From NCBI RefSeq assembly GCF_002269505.1, contig NZ_NQKQ01000026.1:1-64000 (forward strand): a DNA stretch of 64,000 bases, read 5' to 3'. The position numbers were made by a program, and so were the translations under genes. Within the stretch, counting starts at the first letter, position 1. Every line of letters starts with the position of its first letter. Shown here piece after piece: positions 26,899-35,319 of this stretch. A model generated the notes under the pieces. The model did no database searches. It was not told where the DNA came from and saw only the letters and a program-made list of their open reading frames with translations. The stretch comes from Pseudomonas fragi (lineage in GTDB: Bacteria > Pseudomonadota > Gammaproteobacteria > Pseudomonadales > Pseudomonadaceae).

Positions 26899-28023
26899 AT
26901 GCGACATCCACACCTATGGATGGGCCTGCTGTTGTGGTCAGTGTTCGGCCAGGCACAAGCGGCCTGGACCGTGAATATGGCGCCGGGTGCAACCGAAGTC
27001 AGTCATGCGGTCTTCGACCTGCACATGACCATCTTCTGGATCTGTGTGGTGATCGGCATCATCGTGTTCGGGGCCATGTTCTGGTCGATGATCGTTCACC
27101 GTCGCTCCACGGGCCAGCAACCGGCCAAGTTTCACGAGAGCACCAAAGTCGAAATCCTGTGGACAGTCATCCCCCTGCTCATCCTGATCGCCATGGCTGT
27201 ACCGGCGACCCGCACCCTGATCCATATTTACGACAGCAGTGAATCGGATGTGGATATCCAGGTCACCGGCTATCAGTGGAAATGGCATTACAAATACCTG
27301 GGCCAGGACGTCGAATTTTTCAGCAACCTGGCCACCCCCGCCGACCAGATCCATAACCAGGCCCCCAAGGGCGAGCATTACCTGCTCGAAGTTGATGAGC
27401 CGCTGGTTTTACCCATTGGTGCCAAGGTGCGCTTTTTGGTGACCTCGGCAGACGTGATCCACTCCTGGTGGGTACCGGCCTTTGCGGTCAAGCGTGACGC
27501 CATTCCAGGCTTTATCAACGAGGCCTGGACCCGCGTCGAGAAGCCCGGCATCTATCGCGGCCAATGCGCCGAGCTGTGCGGCAAGGACCACGGGTTTATG
27601 CCCATTGTGGTCGATGTCAAAACCAGAGCCGATTACGACACCTGGTTAACCGAACGCAAGGCCCAGGCCGCACAACTCAAAGAGTTGACCAGTAAAGAGT
27701 GGACCCTGGACGAACTGGTGGCCCGTGGTGACAAGGTTTACCACACCGCTTGCGTGGCCTGTCACCAGGCCCAGGGCCAGGGCCTGCCGCCCATGTTCCC
27801 GGCACTCAAGGGTTCGCCGATTGCCACCGGGCCTGCCGCCGATCACCTGCACCGGGTGTTCTTCGGCAAGCCGGGCACGGCCATGGCCGCGTTTGGTAAG
27901 CAATTATCGGAAGTCGATATTGCTGCCGTTGTTACTTACGAGCGCAACGCCTGGGGTAACAACAAGGGCGACATGGTGACGCCAAAAGACGTGCTGGCGC
28001 TCAAACAGGCGCAAGGCAAATGA
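26899..28023 (+). CDS. coxB: Cytochrome c oxidase subunit II with fused cytochrome c domain
   Basis: A 374-residue caa3/aa3-type subunit II. A signal peptide (to about residue 22) and two membrane helices (about 45-65 and 85-103) precede the CuA domain, whose ligands are His188, Cys223, Cys227, His231 and Met234. A C-terminal c-type heme domain has CVACH at 285-289. It accepts electrons from cytochrome c for the subunit I active site. The start at 26899 (MRHPHLWMGL) has a strong AGGGGA site. First gene of the cox locus. Confidence 0.96.
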   Translation: MRHPHLWMGLLLWSVFGQAQAAWTVNMAPGATEVSHAVFDLHMTIFWICVVIGIIVFGAMFWSMIVHRRSTGQQPAKFHESTKVEILWTVIPLLILIAMAVPATRTLIHIYDSSESDVDIQVTGYQWKWHYKYLGQDVEFFSNLATPADQIHNQAPKGEHYLLEVDEPLVLPIGAKVRFLVTSADVIHSWWVPAFAVKRDAIPGFINEAWTRVEKPGIYRGQCAELCGKDHGFMPIVVDVKTRADYDTWLTERKAQAAQLKELTSKEWTLDELVARGDKVYHTACVACHQAQGQGLPPMFPALKGSPIATGPAADHLHRVFFGKPGTAMAAFGKQLSEVDIAAVVTYERNAWGNNKGDMVTPKDVLALKQAQGK

Positions 28024-28105
28024 GCCGCGCAAGGCCACGCGCGCGCAACGGTCGGGGGCGCTCTGCCGCCGGCTTCTTGGTCCAGCTGTTTGCAGGAGTC
28101 AGGAC

Positions 28106-29695
28106 ATGAGTGCTGTTATCGATGACCACGGGCATGCAGACGGTCAGGCACATGGCCCGGCCAAAGGCCTGATGCGCTGGGTGCTGACCACCAACCACAA
28201 GGACATCGGTACCTTGTACCTGTGGTTCAGCTTCTGCATGTTTCTGCTTGGCGGCTCGTTCGCCATGGTGATTCGCGCCGAGCTGTTCCAGCCCGGCCTG
28301 CAAATAGTGGCCCCGGCGTTTTTCAACCAGATGACCACCATGCACGGCCTGATCATGGTGTTCGGTGCGGTGATGCCGGCGTTTGTCGGCCTGGCCAACT
28401 GGATGATCCCCTTGATGATCGGCGCGCCGGACATGGCCCTGCCGCGCATGAACAACTTCAGCTTCTGGCTGTTGCCCGCGGCGTTCCTGCTGCTGGTGTC
28501 GACGCTGTTCACCGCAGGCGGTGGGCCCAACTTTGGCTGGACGTTCTACGCGCCGCTCTCCACTACATACGCACCCGAAAGCGTGACTTATTTCATTTTT
28601 GCTATTCATTTGATGGGTATTAGTTCGATCATGGGGGCGATCAACGTGATTGCTACCATCCTGAATTTGCGTGCTCCCGGCATGACCCTGATGAAAATGC
28701 CGCTGTTTGTCTGGACCTGGCTGATCACCGCCTTTCTGCTGATTGCGGTGATGCCGGTGCTGGCGGGCGTAGTGACCATGATGTTGATGGATATTCACTT
28801 TGGCACCAGCTTTTTCAGCGCGGCCGGTGGCGGTGACCCGGTGCTGTTCCAGCATGTTTTCTGGTTCTTCGGTCACCCCGAGGTATACATCATGATCCTG
28901 CCGGCTTTCGGCGCCGTCAGCGCGATCATTCCGACCTTCTCGCGCAAACCGCTGTTTGGTTACACCTCTATGGTCTACGCCACAGCCAGCATCGGCTTTC
29001 TGTCGTTTATCGTGTGGGCGCACCACATGTTCGTGGTCGGCATTCCACTGGTTGGCGAACTGTTCTTCATGTACGCCACGTTGCTGATTGCGGTGCCGAC
29101 CGGGGTTAAGGTGTTCAACTGGGTCAGCACCATGTGGCAAGGCTCACTAACCTTTGAAACCCCCATGCTGTTCGCTGTGGCGTTTGTAATCCTGTTCACC
29201 ATCGGCGGATTTTCCGGGTTGATGCTGGCCATTGCCCCGGCGGATTTTCAGTACCACGACACCTATTTTGTGGTGGCGCATTTCCACTATGTGCTGGTGC
29301 CGGGGGCAATTTTCGGAATCTTTGCTTCGACCTACTACTGGCTGCCGAAATGGACCGGCCACATGTACGACGAAACCCTGGGCAAGCTGCATTTCTGGCT
29401 GTCATTTGTGGGCATGAACCTGACGTTCTTCCCGATGCACTTTGTAGGACTGGCGGGCATGCCGCGGCGGATTCCTGATTACAACCTTCAATTTGCCGAC
29501 TTCAACATGGTGTCGTCGATCGGCGGATTCATGTTTGGTGTTACGCAGTTTCTGTTCCTGTTTATCGTCATCAAATGCATTCGAGGTGGCCCGAAAGCGC
29601 CGGCGAAACCATGGGAAGGTGCCGAAGGTCTGGAATGGAGCGTGCCTTCGCCCGCGCCGTACCACACCTTTACCACGCCGCCGGAAATCAAATGA
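28106..29695 (+). CDS. ctaD: Cytochrome c oxidase subunit I
   Basis: A 529-residue heme-copper oxidase catalytic subunit with about 12 membrane helices. It carries TMHGLIMVFGAVMP (low-spin heme a ligand), FFGHPEVYIMILP (CuB His and cross-linked Tyr), WAHHMF (CuB) and DTYFVVAHFHYVL (heme ligands). It reduces O2 to water and pumps protons. It follows coxB by 82 bp and precedes a repeat and ctaG. Confidence 0.98.
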   Translation: MSAVIDDHGHADGQAHGPAKGLMRWVLTTNHKDIGTLYLWFSFCMFLLGGSFAMVIRAELFQPGLQIVAPAFFNQMTTMHGLIMVFGAVMPAFVGLANWMIPLMIGAPDMALPRMNNFSFWLLPAAFLLLVSTLFTAGGGPNFGWTFYAPLSTTYAPESVTYFIFAIHLMGISSIMGAINVIATILNLRAPGMTLMKMPLFVWTWLITAFLLIAVMPVLAGVVTMMLMDIHFGTSFFSAAGGGDPVLFQHVFWFFGHPEVYIMILPAFGAVSAIIPTFSRKPLFGYTSMVYATASIGFLSFIVWAHHMFVVGIPLVGELFFMYATLLIAVPTGVKVFNWVSTMWQGSLTFETPMLFAVAFVILFTIGGFSGLMLAIAPADFQYHDTYFVVAHFHYVLVPGAIFGIFASTYYWLPKWTGHMYDETLGKLHFWLSFVGMNLTFFPMHFVGLAGMPRRIPDYNLQFADFNMVSSIGGFMFGVTQFLFLFIVIKCIRGGPKAPAKPWEGAEGLEWSVPSPAPYHTFTTPPEIK

Positions 29696-29702
29696 ACGGT
29701 CG

Positions 29703-29819
29703 AAAGTCCCTCACCCTAACCCTCTCCCAAAGGGAGAGGGGACTAACCGTACGCGGTTTCAAGAACACCGCCAATCAGCTCCCTCTCCCTCCGGGAGAGG
29801 GCTGGGGTGAGGGGCTTTT
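29703..29819. repeat. CCCTCACCC-type palindromic repeat, copy B
   Basis: Same design as 14771-14888: outer CCCTCACCC/GGGTGAGGG arms, two CCCTCTCCC/GGGAGAGGG hairpins, and the shared spacer TTTCAAGAACACCG and AATCAGCTCCCTCTCCCTCC. It differs from copy A at scattered positions. It fills the gap between ctaD and ctaG, inside the cox operon, 21 bases before the ctaG start. Confidence 0.88.
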
Positions 29820-29840
29820 GCCCTTCTAAGGAGGTCCAAT

Positions 29841-30413
29841 GTGAACACCTCAACACCCATCAAACGCCTGGTGCTGCGCTTATTGCTGATGGTCGTGGTG
29901 ATGTTTGCTTTCGGCTTTGCCCTGGTGCCGATTTACGACGTGATGTGCAAGGCCTTCGGCATCAATGGCAAGACCGCCGGGCAATATGAAGGCGAGCAAG
30001 TGGTCGATCCGACTCGTCAGGTGCGGGTGCAGTTTTTGTCTACCAATGCCATAGACATGGTGTGGGACTTTTACCCCAAGGGGGATCAGTTGGTGGTCAA
30101 TCCAGGGTCAGTCAACGAGATGGTCTTTGTTGCCCACAACCCCACTGACCATCCGATGTCGGCCCAGGCGGTACCGAGTATTTCCCCTGCCGAAGCAGCG
30201 CAGTACTTCCACAAGACCGAATGCTTTTGCTTTACCCAGCAGGTGCTGCAACCGGGTGAAAAGATCGAAATGCCGATGCGCTTTATTGTCGATCGGGCCA
30301 TGCCCAAGGATGTGAAACACCTGACGCTGGCTTACACGCTGTTCGATATCACCGCTCGCCATCCGCCCGTCGCCGCTGTCTCCGGCAAGGACGCTGACCA
30401 GCCTTCCCGATAA
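29841..30413 (+). CDS. ctaG: Cytochrome c oxidase assembly protein CtaG (Cox11)
   Basis: A 190-residue copper chaperone that delivers CuB to subunit I. One N-terminal membrane helix (about 11-31) is followed by a periplasmic Cox11 domain. The copper site ECFCFTQQVL (Cys-x-Cys, about 131-133) and the C-terminal LPMRFIVD-like strand are present. The start is GTG at 29841 after a perfect AAGGAGG. It sits directly behind repeat copy B. Confidence 0.95.
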   Translation: MNTSTPIKRLVLRLLLMVVVMFAFGFALVPIYDVMCKAFGINGKTAGQYEGEQVVDPTRQVRVQFLSTNAIDMVWDFYPKGDQLVVNPGSVNEMVFVAHNPTDHPMSAQAVPSISPAEAAQYFHKTECFCFTQQVLQPGEKIEMPMRFIVDRAMPKDVKHLTLAYTLFDITARHPPVAAVSGKDADQPSR

Positions 30414-30425
30414 GGAGAACGCACC

Positions 30426-31313
30426 ATGGCAACTCACGATCAGTACTACGTCCCGGCACAGAGCAAGTGGCCGATCATTGCCACTATCGGTTTGTTGGTC
30501 ACGGTGTATGGCTTGGGCACATGGTTTAACGATCTTAAGGCGGCGCGGCCTGAGTCCCACGGGCCGCTGATCTTCTTCGTCGGTGGCCTGATAGTGGCCT
30601 ACATGATGTTCGGCTGGTTTGGCGCCGTGATCAAAGAGAGCCGCGCCGGGCTCTACAGCTCACAACTGGACCGTTCGTTCCGTTGGGGCATGACCTGGTT
30701 CATTTTTTCCGAAGTGATGTTCTTTCTCGCATTTTTCGGCGCGCTGTTTTACGTGCGTCACTTTGCTGGCCCGTGGCTGGGCGGTGAAGGCAGCAAGGCA
30801 GTGGCGCATATGCTGTGGCCCGACTTCCAGTTTGCCTGGCCTCTGCTGCACACCCCCGACCCTGCCCTGTACCCGCCACCCAAAGGCACCATCAGCCCGT
30901 GGGGCTTGCCGCTACTCAACACCGTATTGCTGGTCAGCTCCAGCATCACCCTGACCATCGCCCACCATGCATTGAACAAAGGCCATCGCGGCGCGCTGAA
31001 GTTCTGGCTGGGGCTGACCGTGTTGCTGGGCGCAGGTTTCCTGGGATTCCAGGCTGAAGAATATGTGCACGCCTACAAGGAACTGGGCCTGACCCTGGGC
31101 TCCGGCATCTACGGCGCGACGTTCTTTATGCTCACCGGCTTTCATGGCGCCCACGTGACCATCGGTGCGTTGATTTTGCTGATCATGCTGATTCGCATCG
31201 TGCGAGGCCACTTCAATGCCGAGCATCAGTTCGGCTTTCAGGCCGCGACCTGGTACTGGCACTTTGTGGATGTGGTGTGGCTCGGCCTGTTTTTGTTTGT
31301 TTACGTGCTGTGA
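30426..31313 (+). CDS. coxC: Cytochrome c oxidase subunit III
   Basis: A 295-residue subunit III with seven membrane helices. Conserved segments are WFIFSEVMFFLAFFGALFYVRHF, GFLGFQAEEYVHAY, TGFHGAHVTIGALIL and the C-terminal TWYWHFVDVVWLGLFLFVY. It stabilises subunit I. It lies 12 bp after ctaG with an AAGGAG site. Confidence 0.97.
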   Translation: MATHDQYYVPAQSKWPIIATIGLLVTVYGLGTWFNDLKAARPESHGPLIFFVGGLIVAYMMFGWFGAVIKESRAGLYSSQLDRSFRWGMTWFIFSEVMFFLAFFGALFYVRHFAGPWLGGEGSKAVAHMLWPDFQFAWPLLHTPDPALYPPPKGTISPWGLPLLNTVLLVSSSITLTIAHHALNKGHRGALKFWLGLTVLLGAGFLGFQAEEYVHAYKELGLTLGSGIYGATFFMLTGFHGAHVTIGALILLIMLIRIVRGHFNAEHQFGFQAATWYWHFVDVVWLGLFLFVYVL

Positions 31314-31320
31314 CCCGGTC

Positions 31321-32058
31321 ATGACGCGCTTTCGGCCCGGGATCGCGCCCACCCTGGTGGTGTTGCTGTTGCTGCCGCTTTTGGTGTTTTTGGGGTTCTG
31401 GCAGTTAAGCCGCGCAGAGCAAAAGCGCGTATTGCTCACTAACTATGCTGAGCGCCAGGTGGCTGCGCCGGTAACCGTCGGGCAATTGCTGACCCTTGAT
31501 GCCCCGGCCTTTCGCCGCGTGCAGCTGCGCGGTCACTTCGATGGCCAGCACAGCCTGTTGCTGGATAACCGTGTACGCAACGGCGAGGTCGGCGTCGAGC
31601 TGCTACAACCCTTTCAGGATCAGGCCAGCGGCCAGTGGTTGTTGCTCAATCGTGGCTGGCTGCCGTGGCCAAGCCGCCGCACGCCGCCGCAGTTCAGTAC
31701 CCCCGAGCAGATACTGGACCTGCAGGCCTGGGTTTACGAGTCGCCGGGGGCTCCTTTCCAGTTGCATGCCGACCCCCAGGGCGCTCCTTGGCCACGGCTG
31801 GTGACGGCGCTCATGCCGGACAAGTTGTGGGCCGAGCTGGGCCGTGAAGGCTTTGCCGATGAGCTGCGCATCGCTCCGGGGCCTGCGGCGTATGTCGCCG
31901 ACTGGCCACTGGTTTCAACGGGCATGGGCCCGGAAAAACACACTGCCTATGCCGTGCAATGGTTCGCCCTGGCGTTGGCGTTGCTCGGCCTTTATCTGTA
32001 CCTCGGTTGGCACACTGCTCAGGAGAAACGCCATGGGAACGGCCATCAATCCGCCTGA
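31321..32058 (+). CDS. SURF1 family oxidase assembly protein
   Basis: A 245-residue protein with an N-terminal helix (PTLVVLLLLPLLVFLGFWQL, about 10-29) and a C-terminal one (about 213-235), flanking a periplasmic domain: the SURF1/Shy1 layout. Motifs such as GHFDGQHSLLLDNRV and LLNRGWLPWPS fit the family, which helps heme a insertion into subunit I. The ATG at 31321 is 7 bp after coxC. The usual small DUF2909 twin-helix gene is absent from this gap. Confidence 0.9.
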   Translation: MTRFRPGIAPTLVVLLLLPLLVFLGFWQLSRAEQKRVLLTNYAERQVAAPVTVGQLLTLDAPAFRRVQLRGHFDGQHSLLLDNRVRNGEVGVELLQPFQDQASGQWLLLNRGWLPWPSRRTPPQFSTPEQILDLQAWVYESPGAPFQLHADPQGAPWPRLVTALMPDKLWAELGREGFADELRIAPGPAAYVADWPLVSTGMGPEKHTAYAVQWFALALALLGLYLYLGWHTAQEKRHGNGHQSA

Positions 32059-32626
32059 AAGCGCACGCGCCCTGCCCCCCTCAACACGACGGCGTGGGCG
32101 CTTGCAACTGGTCCTTATTTTGCTGCTCACCGTCGGCCCGATGGTGCTGGCCACGGGCATGTACAAACTCAAGTTCTGGCTGCCCGAAAGCCGCAGCTAC
32201 CACGGCGAGTTGCTCGGCAACGGGCAGAGTCGCGCCGCCCTTGGGGTGACGGCCGATGAACAACGCTGGCAACTGCTGGTGACCGCGCCACAAGCATGCG
32301 CGGCGGACTGTCAGCAACTGGTGTACCTGGCCCGCCAACTGCAAATTGGCCTGGGGCGCGATGCTTCCCGCGCCAGCCACGGCCTGGCGTCGGCACAACC
32401 GGTGGATGGCGCCTACGCCGCCAAGCTTCAGAGCGAGTATCCGCAGTTACAGCGCTACACCCTGGACCTGCCAACTTATACACAGGGCGCCGAGGGCAAC
32501 GGTGCGGCGCAACTGTGGATCATCGACCCCCACGGCAATCTGGTGCTGCGCTACGGCCCCGGGGTAATCGGCAAGGACGTGCTCAACGACCTGCGCCTGC
32601 TGCTGAAGCTGTCCAATATCGGATAG
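32033..32626 (+). CDS. Sco-like membrane-anchored protein of the cox locus
   Basis: A 197-residue protein with one membrane helix (about 25-43) and a periplasmic domain. It has Cys89-x3-Cys93 (APQACAADCQQ) and His167 in LWIIDPHGNLVLRYG, the same Cys-x3-Cys plus His arrangement used by Sco proteins for copper, though overall similarity is low. It overlaps the SURF1 gene by 26 bp (AGGAG at 32021, ATG at 32033). It is the conserved hypothetical usually found between SURF1 and ctaA in Pseudomonas. Confidence 0.82.
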   Translation: MGTAINPPESARALPPSTRRRGRLQLVLILLLTVGPMVLATGMYKLKFWLPESRSYHGELLGNGQSRAALGVTADEQRWQLLVTAPQACAADCQQLVYLARQLQIGLGRDASRASHGLASAQPVDGAYAAKLQSEYPQLQRYTLDLPTYTQGAEGNGAAQLWIIDPHGNLVLRYGPGVIGKDVLNDLRLLLKLSNIG

Positions 32627-32637
32627 AGGGCTATGTC

Positions 32638-33687
32638 ATGGCCAAAGCTGGATTTCGCCTCGCGTTGCTTGCCACCTTGCTAGCGCTGGTGGTGGTGCTG
32701 CTCGGCGCCTACACCCGCCTGACCCACGCCGGGCTCGGTTGCCCCGACTGGCCCGGCTGCTACGGGTTTATCAGCGTGCCCAAGACCGAGGCGCAACTGG
32801 CCCATGCCGAGCTGCACTTTCCCGATACCCCGGTGGAGGCCGACAAAGGCTGGAGCGAGATGACCCACCGTTATTTCGCCGGCACCCTGGGCGTACTGAT
32901 TGTGTTGCTGGCAGCCCGGGCCTGGCGGCAACGGCACCTGCCCGATCAACCGCTCAAGTTGCCGCTGTTTATCTTGCTGGTGGTGATCGCCCAGGCCGCT
33001 TTTGGCATGTGGACGGTGACGCTCAAACTGTGGCCGCAGGTGGTCACCGGGCATTTGCTCGGCGGCTTCGCCACCTTGAGCCTGCTGTTTTTGCTGACGT
33101 TGCGTTTATCTGGCGTATTGCCCGCGCTGGCAGTGCCGCGGCGCTTGCAGCGTTGGGCCACCGCCGGGCTGGTGCTGGCGATCCTGCAGATCGCGCTGGG
33201 AGGCTGGGTCAGTTCCAACTATGCCGCCGTGGCGTGTGTTGATGTGCCGACCTGTCATGGCCAATGGTGGCCTGAGGCCGATTTCGCCAATGGCTTTCAT
33301 CTGACCCAGCACATCGGCCCCAACTATCTGGGCGGGCAACTGGACAGCGAGGCCCGCACGGCGATTCACCTCACCCATCGCTTAGGCGCCGTGCTGCTGA
33401 CCGGGGTGTTGCTGGGCCTGGCGTGGCAGTTGCGCAAGGTCGGCATGACGCGTCTTGCCGGGTTACTGGTGGTGGCGTTGGCGGTACAAGTCAGCCTGGG
33501 CTTGAGCAACGTGGTGTTGGGTTTACCGCTGGCGGTGGCAGTGGCACACAACGCAGGGGGCGCGGCGCTGCTGCTGACACTGGTGCTGGTCAATTACCAC
33601 ACGCGCACGGCTCTGGTGCGGGTCAAGGCCCCGCGCTTTGCCCGCTGGAGCTTCAGCCTTAAAGGAGAGCAGCCGTGGCGACCGTGA
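32638..33687 (+). CDS. ctaA: Heme A synthase (COX15/CtaA)
   Basis: A 349-residue polytopic enzyme oxidising the methyl group of heme O to give heme A. About eight helices carry the typical motifs GAYTRLTHAGLGCPDWPGCYG, HRYFAGTLG and HLTHRLGAVLLTG, with the heme-ligand histidines. The ATG at 32638 (MAKAGFRLALL) is 11 bp after the preceding stop. It overlaps cyoE by 13 bp. Confidence 0.94.
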   Translation: MAKAGFRLALLATLLALVVVLLGAYTRLTHAGLGCPDWPGCYGFISVPKTEAQLAHAELHFPDTPVEADKGWSEMTHRYFAGTLGVLIVLLAARAWRQRHLPDQPLKLPLFILLVVIAQAAFGMWTVTLKLWPQVVTGHLLGGFATLSLLFLLTLRLSGVLPALAVPRRLQRWATAGLVLAILQIALGGWVSSNYAAVACVDVPTCHGQWWPEADFANGFHLTQHIGPNYLGGQLDSEARTAIHLTHRLGAVLLTGVLLGLAWQLRKVGMTRLAGLLVVALAVQVSLGLSNVVLGLPLAVAVAHNAGGAALLLTLVLVNYHTRTALVRVKAPRFARWSFSLKGEQPWRP

Positions 33688-34574
33688 TGAGCGAGCAAGC
33701 ACAGCGAGCGTTATGGCGCGATTATCTGGAGCTGACCAAGCCCAAAGTGCTGCTGCTGATGTTGATAACTTCGTTGATAGGCATGTTTCTCGCGACCCGC
33801 GCAGGTGTGCCCTGGCCAGTGTTGATCTTCGGCAATCTGGGTATTGGCCTGTGTGCCGGGGCGGCGGCAGCGGTCAATCATGTAGTGGACCGGCGCATTG
33901 ACGCCGTCATGGCTCGTACCCACAAGCGCCCGTTGGCCCGGGGCCGGGTGTCGCCGCTTGCTGCGCTGACCTTCGCCCTGCTGCTGGCGCTGGCGGGCAT
34001 GGCATTGTTACTGATGTTTACCAACCCGCTGACGGCCTGGCTGACGCTGGCGTCGTTGCTTGGCTATGCGGTGATCTATACCGGGTTTTTGAAGCGGGCC
34101 ACGCCGCAGAATATCGTCATAGGCGGGCTGGCCGGGGCAGCGCCACCGCTGTTGGGCTGGGTGGCCGTTACCGGGCAAGTCACCGCCGAGCCACTGCTGC
34201 TGGTGCTGATTATCTTCGCCTGGACCCCGCCACACTTTTGGGCGCTGGCCATTCATCGCAAGGAGGAATACGCCAAGGCCGATATCCCGATGTTGCCGGT
34301 CACCCACGGTGAGCACTACACCAAGGTGCATATCCTGCTGTACACCTTCGTGCTGCTCGCGGTCAGCCTGCTGCCCTTTGTGATCCACATGAGCGGCCTG
34401 CTCTACCTGGCCTGTGCGCTAGGGTTGGGCGCACGCTTTCTGCATTGGGCGTGGGTGCTGTACCGTGGCACCCAGCCGCACGCGGCGATCAACACGTTCA
34501 AGTACTCTATCTGCTACCTGTTCCTGCTGTTTATCGCGCTGCTTGTCGACCACTACCTAATGTTGAACCTATGA
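33675..34574 (+). CDS. cyoE: Protoheme IX farnesyltransferase (heme O synthase)
   Basis: A 299-residue UbiA-superfamily enzyme that farnesylates heme B to heme O, the substrate of CtaA. The key motif NHVVDRRIDAVMARTHKRPL (about 56-75) supplies the diphosphate-binding aspartates. The start is GTG at 33675 with AAAGGAG upstream, overlapping ctaA. It overlaps the Sco gene (ATGA). Also called ctaB. Confidence 0.96.
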   Translation: MATVMSEQAQRALWRDYLELTKPKVLLLMLITSLIGMFLATRAGVPWPVLIFGNLGIGLCAGAAAAVNHVVDRRIDAVMARTHKRPLARGRVSPLAALTFALLLALAGMALLLMFTNPLTAWLTLASLLGYAVIYTGFLKRATPQNIVIGGLAGAAPPLLGWVAVTGQVTAEPLLLVLIIFAWTPPHFWALAIHRKEEYAKADIPMLPVTHGEHYTKVHILLYTFVLLAVSLLPFVIHMSGLLYLACALGLGARFLHWAWVLYRGTQPHAAINTFKYSICYLFLLFIALLVDHYLMLNL

Positions 34575-35206
34575 CTAAAACTCAAAAAACCGTCTTTATC
34601 CTCGTTGCGCTGGTGGCTTTGGTCATGGGCCTGACGTTTAACAAAATGATGTCGGGTAAAAGTCAGGGCGATAACACGTCGCTGATCGATGCGGGGATCA
34701 TTTTGCTGCCGCAAAGCCGGCAGTTGCCAGACGTGACGATGACCAACCAGGACGGTCAGCCGGTGGTGATGAATGAACTGAAAGGCAAGTGGAGCATGCT
34801 GTTTTTTGGCTACACCTTCTGCCCGGACATTTGCCCGACCACCCTGGCCCAGCTGCGCCAGATCAAAAGCGAGCTGCCCAAAGAGGTGCAGGACAAGCTG
34901 CAGATCGTGCTGGTCAGCGTTGATCCCCATCGCGATACGCCGCAGCAGCTCAAGCAATACCTGGGCTACTTTGACCCTCAGTTCGTGGGCCTGACGCCGG
35001 GTTCCATCGATGAGCTGCAGACACTCGCGAACGCGGTGAGCATCCCGTTTATTCCGGCCGATACCAGCAAGGCGAATTACACTGTGGACCACAGTGGCAA
35101 CCTGGCACTGATCGGCCCGGACGGTACTCAGCGGGGTTTTATCCGCGCACCGTTCAACAACCAGAAGATGGTTGCCCAGTTGCCGGGGCTGGTTGAACGC
35201 AAGTGA
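34571..35206 (+). CDS. SCO family copper chaperone
   Basis: A 211-residue Sco1/SenC protein that delivers copper to the CuA site of CoxB. An N-terminal membrane anchor (about 8-22) is followed by a thioredoxin-like domain with Cys84-x3-Cys88 (FGYTFCPDICPTT) and His174 (TVDHSGNLALI). The start at 34571 overlaps the cyoE stop. Last gene of the cox locus; a long inverted repeat follows. Confidence 0.94.
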   Translation: MTKTQKTVFILVALVALVMGLTFNKMMSGKSQGDNTSLIDAGIILLPQSRQLPDVTMTNQDGQPVVMNELKGKWSMLFFGYTFCPDICPTTLAQLRQIKSELPKEVQDKLQIVLVSVDPHRDTPQQLKQYLGYFDPQFVGLTPGSIDELQTLANAVSIPFIPADTSKANYTVDHSGNLALIGPDGTQRGFIRAPFNNQKMVAQLPGLVERK

Positions 35207-35216
35207 GGGAAAGAAG

Positions 35217-35313
35217 CCTGTAGTCGCTGCCGAAGGCTGCGAAGAGGGCATCTGGGGCTTCAAGAAAACGGGGGGCTTCGCCCCCCTTCGCAGCCTGTGG
35301 CAGCGACTACAGG
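35217..35313. repeat. Long inverted repeat, GTAGTCGCTGCC type (R4)
   Basis: CCTGTAGTCGCTGCC at 35217 mirrors GGCAGCGACTACAGG ending at 35313. The arms continue as GAAGGCTGCGAAG and CTTCGCAGCC, and an inner GGGGGG-CTTCG-CCCCCC hairpin lies near 35270-35286. It is between the convergent Sco gene and metQ. Confidence 0.85.
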
Positions 35314-35319
35314 TCGTGC

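Noticed and set aside
28001..29140. 379-codon frame antisense to ctaD
   Set aside because: The translation is very rich in His, Gln and Arg, as expected for the reverse of membrane protein codons; not a gene.
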